Positions 24,952-33,250 of a stretch of DNA of 33,323 bases are shown here, in pieces (the stretch's first letter is position 1; the number at the start of each line of letters is the position of its first letter). The position numbers were made by a program, and so were the translations under genes. Below the pieces are notes generated by a model, which saw nothing but the letters and a program-made list of their open reading frames with translations, was not told the origin of the DNA and made no database searches. Source of the DNA: Streptococcus suis YS56 (GTDB lineage: Bacteria > Bacillota > Bacilli > Lactobacillales > Streptococcaceae); the NCBI RefSeq assembly GCF_000440115.1, contig NZ_ALMY01000063.1:1-33323 (forward strand). The letters run 5' to 3'.

Positions 24952-25740
24952 TTAGTAGTCACGTTTCTTAATTTCATCAAAAATAGCTGGGATGAGAACT
25001 TTCAAATAAGTCCCCTTCATTCCCAAAGAACGACTTTCAATAATTCCTGCACTCTCCAACTTACGCAGTGCATTCACAATCACCGAGCGTGTAATACCGA
25101 TACGATCTGCAATCACAGAAGCAGTCAATTGCCCCTCATTGCCATCCAATTCACCCAAAATAGCTACAACCGCCTTCATTTCTGAATAAGATAGCGTATT
25201 TACCGCCATATTAACTGCCGCACGACGACGTATATTCTTCTCGTCTTCTTCCCGTTGGAAATTAAGTAACTGAATACCAACTACTGTTGCCGCAATCTCA
25301 ACCAAAATCAAATCATCATCGTGAAACTGCTCATCATTCCGCCAGATAATAAGCGAACCAAAACGAATCCCCGTCACATGGATAGGCGCAATCGTTGTCA
25401 AACCATTAGGATAAGCTGCCCGTGACTCCACAGGAATAGCTGTCAACTCACTCTCCACAGGCAAGTTAACCTGAGTATCGTAGACCTGCGCAACTGCCTT
25501 TACATACTCCTCTGGATATTGTTTGTTAATGTAGAACTCTTCAACCCTGTCATTATTGGTCTTATAGTTCATGTGATAGCCTAAAATCTCACCCTCACTA
25601 TTGATAATACAAGAATTACAATCAATAATGTCAGACAAGTGCTCCGCGATGGCATTGTATGGCAATTCTTCCGCCAACTGCTCTTCGGAACGCTTCAAAA
25701 TAGAAGTAATATTCCGTGTCTTCTCTAATAATGTTATCAT
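24952..25740 (-). CDS. codY: GTP-sensing global repressor CodY
   Basis: A 262-residue regulator, full length. The N-terminal GAF domain ([20 protein letters not shown], with [13 protein letters not shown]) binds branched-chain amino acids; the C-terminal winged helix is [20 protein letters not shown] followed by [20 protein letters not shown]. In streptococci CodY represses amino-acid uptake and biosynthesis genes when nitrogen is plentiful. The promoter and a 13/15 CodY box directly upstream show likely autorepression. Followed by pncA in the same transcript. Confidence 0.97.
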   Translation of the reverse strand: MITLLEKTRNITSILKRSEEQLAEELPYNAIAEHLSDIIDCNSCIINSEGEILGYHMNYKTNNDRVEEFYINKQYPEEYVKAVAQVYDTQVNLPVESELTAIPVESRAAYPNGLTTIAPIHVTGIRFGSLIIWRNDEQFHDDDLILVEIAATVVGIQLLNFQREEDEKNIRRRAAVNMAVNTLSYSEMKAVVAILGELDGNEGQLTASVIADRIGITRSVIVNALRKLESAGIIESRSLGMKGTYLKVLIPAIFDEIKKRDY

Positions 25741-25769
25741 ATTTTCCTCTTTACTCTGTAATTGCTTTC

Positions 25770-25798
25770 AGTATAGCAAAAAATACATAAAATTTCAA
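25770..25798 (-). promoter_or_regulatory. codY promoter
   Basis: Minus-strand TTGAAA (25798-25793), 17-bp spacer, TATACT (25775-25770), with a TG extension before the -10. Confidence 0.85.
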
Positions 25799-25799
25799 C

Positions 25800-25814
25800 A
25801 ATTATCAGAATATT
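25800..25814 (-). promoter_or_regulatory. CodY box upstream of codY
   Basis: AATATTCTGATAATT on the minus strand matches AATTTTCWGAAAATT at 13 of 15 positions. It lies one base upstream of the -35, where CodY binding would hinder RNA polymerase. Confidence 0.75.
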
Positions 25815-25852
25815 TACCGTTGTTAGAATAATTCAAACAATTTCATTCAAGT

Positions 25853-25882
25853 AAAAAGAAAAGGCTGATTAACATTCAGCCC
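25853..25882 (-). terminator. Terminator after the aminotransferase gene
   Basis: Minus-strand GGGCTGA and TCAGCC arms with a 7-nt loop, followed by TTTTCTTTTT. Confidence 0.8.
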
Positions 25883-25891
25883 AAAATTCCA

Positions 25892-27106
25892 TTATCTACG
25901 GTATTGCCGCAAGAATCGTGACATTTTTTCTTGAATTTCTGCCAACTCATCCACACGTGGTAAATACACAATACGGAAATGATCTGGATCCTTCCAGTTA
26001 AAACCTCGACCATGGACCAAAAGTACTTTTTCTTGCTTGAGGAAATCCAATACAAATTGTTCATCATCATCAACTCTGTACATCTCACGATCAATTTTTG
26101 GGAAGACATACAGACCAGCCTTAGGTTTTACAGCAGAAAGTCCTGGAATATCATTAATCGCCTTAGTAATAAACTCCCTTTGTTCATATAAGCGTCCGCC
26201 AGGCATCAAGAGTTCATCAACCGATTGGTAACCTCCCAAAGAAGTTTGAACAACCTGTTGAGCCAAAACGTTTGAACACAAACGCATATTGGACAACATA
26301 TTCAAGCCTTCAATGTAACCTTTTACATGCTTTTTCGGACCAGATAAGACCATCCAACCTACTCGGAAACCACAAATACGATGCGATTTAGACAGTCCAT
26401 TCATCGTCACAACAAATAAATCTGGAGCCAGTGTCGCAATAGGGATATGAACAGCTCCGTCAAAGACCATACGATCATAAATCTCATCAGAGAAAATGAT
26501 CAATTCATGTCTACGAGCAATATCAATGATTCCTTCTAAAATTTCTTTCGGATAGAGAGCACCAGTTGGATTATTTGGATTGATAAGGACAATTGCCTTG
26601 GTTCGAGAAGTCACCTTAGACTCCATGTCTGCCAAATCGGGATACCATTCAGCTGCTTCATCACAAACATAGTGAACAGCTTTACCACCAGCCAAACTAA
26701 CTGCGGCAGTCCAGAGAGGATAGTCTGGCATTGGCACCAACACCTCATCACCATTATCTAGCAAACCTTGCATAGACATAACAATCAGCTCACTCACGCC
26801 GTTTCCAAGATAAATATCTTCAATATCAACATTTGGAAATTTCTTTAGCTGACAATACTGCATGATAGCCTTACGTGCAGAAAAAATTCCCTTACTGTTC
26901 GAGTATCCCTCTGATTTACGGGCGTTATGAATCAAGTCACGAATAACTTCATCTGGAGCAGTAAAACCAAATTCTGCAGGATTCCCCGTATTCAAACGTA
27001 AAATCTGCTCTCCATTGGCACGCATGCGCATGGCCTCTTCCAAGACAGGCCCACGAATATCATATGCTACATCATCCAATTTTGTTGACTTGTTAAATTG
27101 CTTCAT
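25892..27106 (-). CDS. alaT: Pyridoxal-phosphate aminotransferase (AlaT-like)
   Basis: A 404-residue class I/II aminotransferase. NPNNPTGALYP holds the PLP-facing Asn, FSDEIYDRMVF the Asp and Tyr that hold the cofactor, and NGLSKSHRICGFRVGW the Schiff-base lysine. The N-terminus KSTKLDDVAYDIRGPVLEEA and overall length match the AlaT branch that moves amino groups between alanine or other small amino acids and 2-oxo acids; the exact substrate is an inference. The ATG at 27106 follows GAGGTG; a longer open frame runs into the promoter and is rejected. Upstream of codY in the same direction, but with its own terminator. Confidence 0.9.
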   Translation of the reverse strand: MKQFNKSTKLDDVAYDIRGPVLEEAMRMRANGEQILRLNTGNPAEFGFTAPDEVIRDLIHNARKSEGYSNSKGIFSARKAIMQYCQLKKFPNVDIEDIYLGNGVSELIVMSMQGLLDNGDEVLVPMPDYPLWTAAVSLAGGKAVHYVCDEAAEWYPDLADMESKVTSRTKAIVLINPNNPTGALYPKEILEGIIDIARRHELIIFSDEIYDRMVFDGAVHIPIATLAPDLFVVTMNGLSKSHRICGFRVGWMVLSGPKKHVKGYIEGLNMLSNMRLCSNVLAQQVVQTSLGGYQSVDELLMPGGRLYEQREFITKAINDIPGLSAVKPKAGLYVFPKIDREMYRVDDDEQFVLDFLKQEKVLLVHGRGFNWKDPDHFRIVYLPRVDELAEIQEKMSRFLRQYRR

Positions 27107-27134
27107 GTCGTCACCTCGACTTTCTATCTTTTCT

Positions 27135-27163
27135 ATTGTACTGTAAAAGCAAAAAAAGTACAA
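27135..27163 (-). promoter_or_regulatory. Promoter of the aminotransferase gene
   Basis: Minus-strand TTGTAC (27163-27158), 17-bp spacer, TACAAT (27140-27135). Confidence 0.75.
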
Positions 27164-27169
27164 GAATCC

Positions 27170-27198
27170 TTTACATTTTCTCTCAAAAGGCTTATAAT
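27170..27198 (+). promoter_or_regulatory. uspA promoter
   Basis: TTTACA (27170-27175), 17-bp spacer, TATAAT (27193-27198). It lies back to back with the aminotransferase promoter, 7 bp apart. Confidence 0.85.
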
Positions 27199-27260
27199 AA
27201 AAATGTAAGGAACTACTCTACCTATTTCGGGACAAAGCTCTTCTGAAAGGAGTGATTATT

Positions 27261-27713
27261 ATGACACAATCTTACAAAACAATACTCGTCGCTGTAGACG
27301 GATCTAAAGGAGCAGAATTAGCTCTTCATAAAGCTATTCATGTCGCACTACGCAACCAAGCACGTCTGATTATCGCCCATGTGATTGATACCCGTGCTCT
27401 CCACAATGTTGTTGCATTTGACGCCTCTGTCTATGAATCTTTAGAAAGAGAGGCGGAGCTCCTCCTCGAAGAATACAAACAAGAAGCCCTCAACGCCGGT
27501 CTGACCGATGTACAGATTCGCATTGAATTCGGTAACCCAAAAAACCTACTGGCTATCGATATTCCAAAGGAAACCGGTGCGGATCTTATGTTACTTGGAG
27601 CAACTGGTCTAAACGCCTTTGAACGTCTCCTAATCGGATCCTCATCCGAATATATCATGCGCCACGCAACTATTGATTTACTCATTGTTCGCGATGGAGA
27701 AAAAAGTTTATAA
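27261..27713 (+). CDS. Universal stress protein (UspA family)
   Basis: A 150-residue single Usp domain: TILVAVDGSKGAELALHKA with the early Asp, and a C-terminal nucleotide loop LMLLGATGLNAFERLLIGSS followed by SEYIMRHATIDLLIVR. This loop fits the G2xG9xG(S/T) ATP-binding pattern. ATG at 27261 has AAAGGAG 9 nt upstream; an in-frame GTG nine bases earlier overlaps that site. Monocistronic, divergent from the aminotransferase and with a strong bidirectional terminator. Confidence 0.93.
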   Translation: MTQSYKTILVAVDGSKGAELALHKAIHVALRNQARLIIAHVIDTRALHNVVAFDASVYESLEREAELLLEEYKQEALNAGLTDVQIRIEFGNPKNLLAIDIPKETGADLMLLGATGLNAFERLLIGSSSEYIMRHATIDLLIVRDGEKSL

Positions 27714-27716
27714 ACC

Positions 27717-27746
27717 AAAAGACTTGATTTACGAATCAAGTCTTTT
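27717..27746. terminator. Bidirectional terminator between uspA and the MazG-like gene
   Basis: AAAAGACTTGATT (27717-27729), TACG loop, AATCAAGTCTTTT (27734-27746): a perfect 13-bp stem with A and T tails on both sides. It contains the last codons and the stop codon of the minus-strand gene. Confidence 0.9.
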
Positions 27747-28247
27747 CATCTGTCTTTTCAGCTCTTCCTGAATCTTTTCCTCCGGCGCAAACCGTTCTTC
27801 CCAATCATCAGGTTTTAAAATTTTATGGGTAATTGGATCAAAATGGGCCTTCCCATCTGGAAATATTTTCCCCATATTTGCAGTATGGACTATCTGAAAA
27901 ATTGGTTCTGGATCAACCCCCATCAAAACAAACGAACCATATGTAAAATAAAGAATATCCAGCAAAGCATCTACCTGATCCTGCATCGAAACCCCGAAAC
28001 TTCTCTTGCCAGATACCTTAGCAGCAGCAGTATCTAAATCCTGATGAAGTTGTTGAATAAAATCATGAAACTCAACTTCAGATTCTGAAGCTGCATGTAG
28101 AAATTCTACCAACTCCTCCAATTTAAAACCAGCGCGATGCAAAGCCGTCTGTCCATCATACACACTGGGAAGTTCTTGGGTTTCACCATCCATTAAAAAA
28201 TGAAAATCCTTTACCCTATTAAAATTATCGTCCTTGCTCTGAAACAT
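27729..28247 (-). CDS. MazG-like / PRA-PH-like nucleotide pyrophosphohydrolase
   Basis: A 172-residue all-alpha protein. Family pattern EExxE...DxxxD is seen as LEELVEFLHAA and then QDQVDALLDILYFTYGSFVL, which would bind magnesium and a nucleotide triphosphate or similar. A trailing HFDPITHKILKPDDW is usual in the streptococcal group. Substrate not known; house-cleaning of odd nucleotides is likely. The ATG at 28247 is preceded by GAGGGAT inside the end of the Cof-phosphatase gene, whose stop lies 1 nt away; the alternative TTG overlaps this ribosome site. Coupled to the upstream phosphatase gene. Confidence 0.82.
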   Translation of the reverse strand: MFQSKDDNFNRVKDFHFLMDGETQELPSVYDGQTALHRAGFKLEELVEFLHAASESEVEFHDFIQQLHQDLDTAAAKVSGKRSFGVSMQDQVDALLDILYFTYGSFVLMGVDPEPIFQIVHTANMGKIFPDGKAHFDPITHKILKPDDWEERFAPEEKIQEELKRQMKRLDS

Positions 28248-28248
28248 C

Positions 28249-29094
28249 TTATCCCTCAATCACACCAAAATGAATTAATGCCTTATAAATCCCATCACGA
28301 TTATTTGTATCTGTAACAAAGGAAGCTGCTTGTTTAACCTTTTTCGTCCCATTTCCCATCGCTACCGAGTGCTGAATTTCATTCAACATTTCAAAATCAT
28401 TATTAGAATCTCCGAATACCATAACTTCATCTAACTCAAAACCATATCGTTCTGCAACCTTTACAATACCCGATAATTTTGAATTTCCCTTACTGATAAT
28501 ATCAGTCGCATAGGGACTCGAACGCGTAAAAGACAAGTTCGGAAAGAGCACCTCCAATGATTGCGTCTCCCTTTCCGTCGTCAGCAACATCAGCTGATAG
28601 ATTGGTTGAAAGAGAAAACCTTTCAAATTCGTTTCCTGTTGAGGACTGATCCAACGTACCAAGCGATTGAAAATAAAGTTTATGATTCCAGCCCAGGACT
28701 CCGGAATCATACGCGTCACACGATATGCAAAATTTCCTGTTCCAGCACTCATAATCTTACTACCAAATATGCCTTTAGCAGTTCCAAAAGATAAATCCTT
28801 ATGGTGAGTTTGCGCATACTCCATAATTTGTTCAATTTGCTTTGGCTCTAAACTCTGACTATGAATAACTTCTTCTCTTGAAAAAATATATTGACCATTA
28901 TAAGCAATGGCCAAATCTAGCCCTAAACTAGCCATATACTGCAAAACAAAACGAGGGTCACGTCCTGTAGCTAGACCAACTAAAATTCCCTTCTCTTTCA
29001 AAGCATTAATGGCGAGAATAGTTGAACTACTAACCATACGATTGTCGGTCAATAAGGTACCATCAATATCGAAAAATACAGCCTTTATCGTCAA
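28249..29094 (-). CDS. Cof-type HAD-IIB phosphatase
   Basis: A 281-residue sugar-phosphatase or nucleotide-phosphatase type HAD protein. Motif I is AVFFDIDGTLLT (Asp nucleophile and acid), motif II GLATGRD, motif III lysine in SKGNSKLSGI and motif IV VMVFGDSNNDFEML. The IIB cap lies between about 85 and 185. No normal ATG is present: either GTG at 29103 or TTG at 29094 must serve. I take TTG, because AGGTGA is spaced 5 nt from it and the product then starts (M)TIKAVFFD like relatives. The promoter overlaps that of the divergent asparaginase gene. Confidence 0.88.
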   Translation of the reverse strand: MTIKAVFFDIDGTLLTDNRMVSSSTILAINALKEKGILVGLATGRDPRFVLQYMASLGLDLAIAYNGQYIFSREEVIHSQSLEPKQIEQIMEYAQTHHKDLSFGTAKGIFGSKIMSAGTGNFAYRVTRMIPESWAGIINFIFNRLVRWISPQQETNLKGFLFQPIYQLMLLTTERETQSLEVLFPNLSFTRSSPYATDIISKGNSKLSGIVKVAERYGFELDEVMVFGDSNNDFEMLNEIQHSVAMGNGTKKVKQAASFVTDTNNRDGIYKALIHFGVIEG

Positions 29095-29120
29095 CCAACT
29101 CACCTACTTTCTAAGAATTA

Positions 29121-29139
29121 TGTTACAATTAGTATATCA
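29121..29139. promoter_or_regulatory. Interlocked divergent -10 elements for asparaginase and the Cof phosphatase
   Basis: Plus strand TGTTACAAT (29121-29129) and minus strand TGATATACT (29139-29131) are both extended -10 boxes and lie 1 bp apart. RNA polymerase cannot sit on both at once. Confidence 0.65.
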
Positions 29140-29163
29140 CACTTTGAAAGAAACTGAAAATTT

Positions 29164-30123
29164 ATGAAAAAAATTCTAGTATTGCATACAGGTGGAACCA
29201 TTTCTATGCAAGCCAATCATCAGGGTGAAGTTGCATCGAGTAAAATCAATCCAATGACCCAAATTGATAGCCCACTAGAAGAAATTCAAGTAACATCCTT
29301 GGATTTTCTCAATGTTCCAAGTCCGCACATTCGCTTAGAACATATGATGGCTCTATACCAAAAAATCAAAGAAGAACAAATGAACTTCGATGGTTTTGTC
29401 ATTACACATGGCACAGATACTTTAGAAGAAACTGCCTATTTCCTTGATACAATGGCTATTCCAGAAAAACCAATTGTATTGACCGGAGCTATGCGTTCCT
29501 CAAATGAACTAGGTAGCGACGGGATTTATAACTACCGAACAGCCCTACGTGTGGCTGCTGATGATAAATCCGCAGATAAAGGTGTTCTAGTGGTCATGAA
29601 CGATGAAATTCATGCTGCTAAATATGTTACAAAAACGCATACCACCAATGTCTCAACCTTCCAAACACCAACCCATGGACCACTGGGGTTAGTCACCAAA
29701 CGAGAGATTCTCTATTTTAAAACTGCTGAACCACGTGTTCGATTTGACTTGTCAAGAGTCACAGGAACGGTCCCAATCATAAAAGCTTATGCAGATATGG
29801 ACTCCATCCTCCTTGATTCTCTCACTGCAAGCTCAATTTCCGGCTTAGTCATTGAAGCACTCGGCGCCGGAAATCTTCCGCCTACCATCCTTCCAGCCAT
29901 TAAGAAACTCCTTGATCAAAAGATCCCCATTATTCTGGTATCTCGCTGTTTTAACGGAATTGCTGAGCCTGTCTATGCCTACCAAGGAGGTGGCATCCAA
30001 CTGGAGCAAGACGGCATTCTATTTGTTAAAGAATTGAATGCTCAAAAGGCCCGACTCAAACTCCTTATCGCTCTCAATGCAGGCTTGGAAGAGCAAAGCT
30101 TGGCAGATTACATCCAAGGTTAA
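29164..30123 (+). CDS. ansA: Type I L-asparaginase
   Basis: A 319-residue cytoplasmic-type asparaginase that hydrolyses asparagine to aspartate and ammonia. The first catalytic Thr is in LHTGGTISMQANH (residues about 7-19), and the second Thr-Asp-Lys set in FVITHGTDTLEETAYFLDTM (about 79-98) and VLTGAMRSSNELGSDG. No signal peptide. Start ATG at 29164 has a weak GAAAG-type ribosome site. Followed by a terminator shared with recG. Confidence 0.93.
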   Translation: MKKILVLHTGGTISMQANHQGEVASSKINPMTQIDSPLEEIQVTSLDFLNVPSPHIRLEHMMALYQKIKEEQMNFDGFVITHGTDTLEETAYFLDTMAIPEKPIVLTGAMRSSNELGSDGIYNYRTALRVAADDKSADKGVLVVMNDEIHAAKYVTKTHTTNVSTFQTPTHGPLGLVTKREILYFKTAEPRVRFDLSRVTGTVPIIKAYADMDSILLDSLTASSISGLVIEALGAGNLPPTILPAIKKLLDQKIPIILVSRCFNGIAEPVYAYQGGGIQLEQDGILFVKELNAQKARLKLLIALNAGLEEQSLADYIQG

Positions 30124-30149
30124 TCGTTGACGAACTATACAATATGTCA

Positions 30150-30182
30150 AAAGACCAACACAGGTGTGTCGGCCTTTTTTTA
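30150..30182 (+). terminator. Terminator between asparaginase and recG
   Basis: GACCAACACA and TGTGTCGGCC arms (two mismatches) followed by TTTTTTT. With AAAAGAC on the other side it may also stop recG transcripts. Confidence 0.75.
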
Positions 30183-30187
30183 TATGA

Positions 30188-32206
30188 CTAATCCAATTCC
30201 TCTCCATCTTTCAAATTAGCAAGTAAAATCGACCAATTAGGGTCCTCCTGCCAATTTTCCACACTAACAATCTGACTAGCAACTCGTCTTGCTTCCTCTA
30301 AAATTGGATAGTCCTCGATAATATTTGCAACCTGAAATTCTGGCAAACCTGATTGACGAGTTCCAAATATTTCTCCAGACCCACGCATTTTCAAGTCAGC
30401 TTCAGCCAAAATAAAACCATCTGTCGTCTCTGTCATAATTTTCATGCGTTCCTTACCAGACTCTGTTTTAGGATTAGCAACTAACACTGCATAAGACTGC
30501 TTATGACCACGTCCTACACGCCCTCTCAACTGATGTAATTGGCTTAAACCAAAACGATCTGCATCCATAATAACCATCACCGTTGCATTGGGCACATTGA
30601 CTCCGACTTCAATAACAGTGGTAGAAACCAAAATATTCGTTTTTCGCTCCTTAAAAGCCTGCATGATGGCATCTTTCTCGTCATTTTTCATCTTACCGTG
30701 TAACAAATCCACTGTAACTTGCTCTCCAAAATGCGCCTGTAAATCAGATTGCAGATCTACAGCATTCTTTAAATCCAGAACCTCAGATTCTTCAATCAGC
30801 GGAGAGATAAAATAAACCTGGGCACCTACTTCTAACTCCCGCTCCAACCAATCTAAGACCGTGGGCAGCTGTTGATGTTTGACCCAGCGAGTAATAATTG
30901 GCTTCCGACCAGCAGGCAACTGATTAATAATCGATACATCCATATCTCCAAAAGCTGTAATAGCTAACGTCCGAGGAATAGGTGTAGCAGTCATCATAAG
31001 CACATCCGGATTATCACCCTTCTCACGAAACAGACGGCGTTGTTTAACCCCAAAACGATGTTGCTCATCCGTCACAACCAAACCAAGCTTATGGTACGTC
31101 ACACTTTCCTGTATAAGAGCATGAGTTCCTACAATGATGTCTACCTGACCACTAGAAATCGCCTCTAAAGCAGTACGACGCTCCGCAACCTTCATTCCCC
31201 CTGTCAAAAGAGCAATAGAAAGTTCTGGAAAAAGCTGGCGCAAACTCTCAAAGTGTTGCTCAGCCAAAATTTCTGTCGGGACCATAATTGCAGCCTGCAT
31301 CCCCGCAGTCACAGCAGCAAACATAGCTAATCCAGCAACTACTGTCTTCCCTGAACCAACATCCCCTTGTAACAAACGATTCATGTGCCCATAGGACTTC
31401 ATATCTGATAGTATTTCAGCCAAGGCCCCAGACTGAGCATCCGTTAAGGCAAACGGCAATTGTCTTATCTGCATAGCCAATCTATCAGCATCATAAGCAA
31501 TCTTCAAACCATTCGAAATATCACGATTGTTGGCTTTCAGCATTTGCAACTGTAATTGAAAATAAAATAATTCCTCAAACTTCATACGTCGCAAAGCTTG
31601 TCTATACTCTTCTAAATTTGTCGGAAAATGCATCGCAAAAACCGCCTCTCGGCGATTCATTAACCGATAGCGCTCTCGTAAAACTGAAGGTAAATTCTCC
31701 TCTAATAAATGCAAATATCCCTGATCAATAGCTGTTTTTATAGCCTTAACCAAATTTACTTGCGAAATCCCCTGCGCCACATGATAGACAGGCTGCAGCT
31801 CATCTGATACTTGAGCCAAAACTTTCATTCCTGTCAAACTCGCCTTAGCCTTATCCCACTTTCCCCAAACTGCAATATCCTGCCCCAAAACAATCTTATC
31901 TGCTAAATAAGGCTGATTAAAAAACGAAACTGCTAAGACAACCTCACCCTGTTTCATTGAAAAACGGAGTCTATTTCTTTTGTAACCATAATACTGTACA
32001 TTAGCTGGAGATACCACCTCCCCAACTACCACTGCCTTCTCACCATCCTGCAAATCATAAATAGACTTACTCTCAAAATCTTCATATCTAAATGGATAGT
32101 AAGTCAGCAAATCATTAATATTCTGAATGTTAATTTTTAAAAATTTTTCAGCCGATTTTGGACCAATCCCTGGCAAAACCGATAATTCATCACATAATCT
32201 TTTCAT
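30188..32206 (-). CDS. recG: ATP-dependent DNA helicase RecG
   Basis: A 672-residue branch-migration and fork-reversal helicase. The N-terminal wedge domain (about 50-160; GEVVSPANVQYYGYKRNRLR) contacts the junction. Superfamily 2 motifs follow: LLQGDVGSGKTVVAGLAMFA (Walker A), VVTDEQHRFGVKQR (DExH as DEQH), MMTATPIPRTLAITAFGDMD and HQLRGRVGRGHKQSYAVLVA, then the TRG region EADLKMRGSGEIFGTRQSGL. All intact. The ATG at 32206 has no ribosome site and falls exactly where a transcript from the promoter at 32213-32241 should start, so the mRNA is probably leaderless. Confidence 0.97.
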   Translation of the reverse strand: MKRLCDELSVLPGIGPKSAEKFLKINIQNINDLLTYYPFRYEDFESKSIYDLQDGEKAVVVGEVVSPANVQYYGYKRNRLRFSMKQGEVVLAVSFFNQPYLADKIVLGQDIAVWGKWDKAKASLTGMKVLAQVSDELQPVYHVAQGISQVNLVKAIKTAIDQGYLHLLEENLPSVLRERYRLMNRREAVFAMHFPTNLEEYRQALRRMKFEELFYFQLQLQMLKANNRDISNGLKIAYDADRLAMQIRQLPFALTDAQSGALAEILSDMKSYGHMNRLLQGDVGSGKTVVAGLAMFAAVTAGMQAAIMVPTEILAEQHFESLRQLFPELSIALLTGGMKVAERRTALEAISSGQVDIIVGTHALIQESVTYHKLGLVVTDEQHRFGVKQRRLFREKGDNPDVLMMTATPIPRTLAITAFGDMDVSIINQLPAGRKPIITRWVKHQQLPTVLDWLERELEVGAQVYFISPLIEESEVLDLKNAVDLQSDLQAHFGEQVTVDLLHGKMKNDEKDAIMQAFKERKTNILVSTTVIEVGVNVPNATVMVIMDADRFGLSQLHQLRGRVGRGHKQSYAVLVANPKTESGKERMKIMTETTDGFILAEADLKMRGSGEIFGTRQSGLPEFQVANIIEDYPILEEARRVASQIVSVENWQEDPNWSILLANLKDGEELD

Positions 32207-32212
32207 GTCTCT

Positions 32213-32241
32213 ATTATATCAACAAACAATGAATAGACAAA
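32213..32241 (-). promoter_or_regulatory. recG promoter, leaderless start predicted
   Basis: Minus-strand TTTGTC (32241-32236), 17-bp spacer, TATAAT (32218-32213) with a TG extension. Only 6 nt lie between the -10 and the A of the recG ATG. Confidence 0.8.
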
Positions 32242-32296
32242 GCAACAAGAAAAGAAAAAGGAGCCAAACAAAAGCCCATTCACCTCAAAAAATCAT

Positions 32297-33031
32297 GACC
32301 ACCCGTCAAACGGGTGGTTTGAACAAGGGCTATAAGCCCACATCACCAGCCAGCGCCTAAAGACGCTGGCTTTCACTTTGTTCAAGCCTCACTGCTTTTG
32401 ACTCGTCACTAGCCTCTTAAAGAGGCATTCGTACTACTTGCCATTATCCCTAAAGGGCTCTTCATATTCTTTTACACTTAACTTATCAAGTGCTATATCA
32501 TGTTTTTCCTGTTCTTGTATGTATTTCTTAATTGTGGCTTCATTAAGTCCAACTGTACTTACATAATAGCCCTATGCCCAGAAATGACGATTGCCAAATT
32601 TATATTTGAGATTGGCGTGTTTATCAAACATCATAAGAGCACTCTTACCTTTTAAATAACCCATAAAGCTTGATACACTTAATCTCGGAGGAATACTGAC
32701 TAACATATGAACATGGTCCGGCATCAGATGTCCTTCGATAATTTCTACGCCTTTATAACTACACAAACGTCGGAATATTTCTCCCAAACTACTTCGATAT
32801 TGATTATAGATGATTTTTCGTCTATACTTAGGTGTGAAGACAATGTGGTAGAACACAACCACTTTGTATGTGATAAACTATGTGCCTTTTGTGCCATACT
32901 TTTCTCCTCTCGCTTTACAATAGGCTTGAACACCTTTATTGTATCGCGTTTGGAGTTTTTTTGGTATAACCTTCGTCGCGCACCCGCATAGCGGGTGGTT
33001 TATTTGTCACGCACCTTACGGAGCGTGACGG
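32297..33031 (-). mobile_element. IS200-type insertion sequence, inactive
   Basis: The ends carry subterminal hairpins instead of terminal inverted repeats: ACCACCCG/CGGGTGGT at 32300-32320, GCCAGCG/CGCTGGC at 32352-32373 and GCCTCTT/AAGAGGC at 32411-32425 on the left; CACCCGC/GCGGGTG at 32979-32996 and GTCACGC/GCGTGAC at 33007-33029 on the right. Such hairpins are what IS200/IS605 TnpA proteins recognise. Exact ends are estimated. No tnpB is present. It lies downstream of the rRNA/tRNA operon terminator. The stretch 32242-32296 holds nothing I can name. Confidence 0.75.
32434..32897 (-). pseudogene. IS200-type TnpA transposase, frameshift plus nonsense mutation
   Basis: An intact copy would be a 154-residue HUH single-strand transposase. 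The start MAQKAHSLSHTKW is in one frame, and VFYHIVFTPKYRRKIIYNQY in another: one base is lost near 32857, within the codons after TGG TTG TGT. The HUH motif (GHLMPDHVHMLV) is kept. After RHFWA an in-frame TAG (near 32570) interrupts GYYVSTVGLNEATIKKYIQE; relatives have a sense codon there, one base away. The catalytic Tyr (in KKYI) lies behind this stop, so neither fragment could cut DNA. The natural stop is at 32436-32434. Confidence 0.88.
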
Positions 33032-33049
33032 ACTAAAAGTCACATAAAC

Positions 33050-33075
33050 AAAAAAAGAGACCTAAGCAGCCTCCC
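33050..33075 (-). terminator. Terminator of the rRNA/tRNA operon
   Basis: Minus-strand GAGGC and GTCTC arms around TGCTTAG, followed by TTTTTTT, directly after tRNA-Glu. Confidence 0.75.
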
Positions 33076-33079
33076 AATA

Positions 33080-33151
33080 TAGTCCGTACGGGATTCGAAC
33101 CCGTGTTACCGCCGTGAAAAGGCGGTGTCTTAACCCCTTGACCAACGGACC
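33080..33151 (-). tRNA. tRNA-Glu (TTC)
   Basis: 72 nt. Acceptor stem GGTCCGT/ACGGACT, D-arm TTGGTCAAGGGGTTAA, anticodon stem CCGCC/GGCGG with loop TTTTCAC (anticodon TTC), T-arm ACGGGTTCGAATCCCGT. CCA is not encoded. Last gene of the rRNA operon. Confidence 0.97.
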
Positions 33152-33173
33152 ATATACTAAAGATTTCTCTTTA

Positions 33174-33246
33174 CTCCGCCAACAGGGCTCGAACCTGTGA
33201 CATCATGATTAACAGTCATGCGCTCTACCAACTGAGCTATGGCGGA
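33174..33246 (-). tRNA. tRNA-Asn (GTT)
   Basis: 73 nt. Acceptor stem TCCGCCA/TGGCGGA with discriminator G, D-arm AGCTCAGTTGGTAGAGC, anticodon loop CTGTTAA (anticodon GTT), T-arm ACAGGTTCGAGCCCTGT. CCA not encoded. 4 nt from the 5S end, as usual for streptococcal rRNA operons. Confidence 0.97.
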
Positions 33247-33250
33247 ATAT

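Noticed and set aside
24949..25185. Plus-strand open frame opposite codY
   Set aside because: Shadow of codY; no promoter or ribosome site.
27717..27746. 13-bp perfect palindrome as an operator
   Set aside because: It lies between convergent genes with A and T tails on both sides, so a bidirectional terminator explains it.
29140..29165. Possible CodY box before asparaginase (AATTTTCAG on the minus strand)
   Set aside because: Only the left half matches; about 11 of 15 positions, too weak to claim.
29852..30207. Small frames around the end of asparaginase
   Set aside because: They overlap asparaginase and its terminator in other frames and show no start signals.
32297..33031. CRISPR-like or REP array from the row of hairpins
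   Set aside because: Repeats are not regularly spaced and have no spacers; they fit IS200 end hairpins flanking a tnpA remnant.
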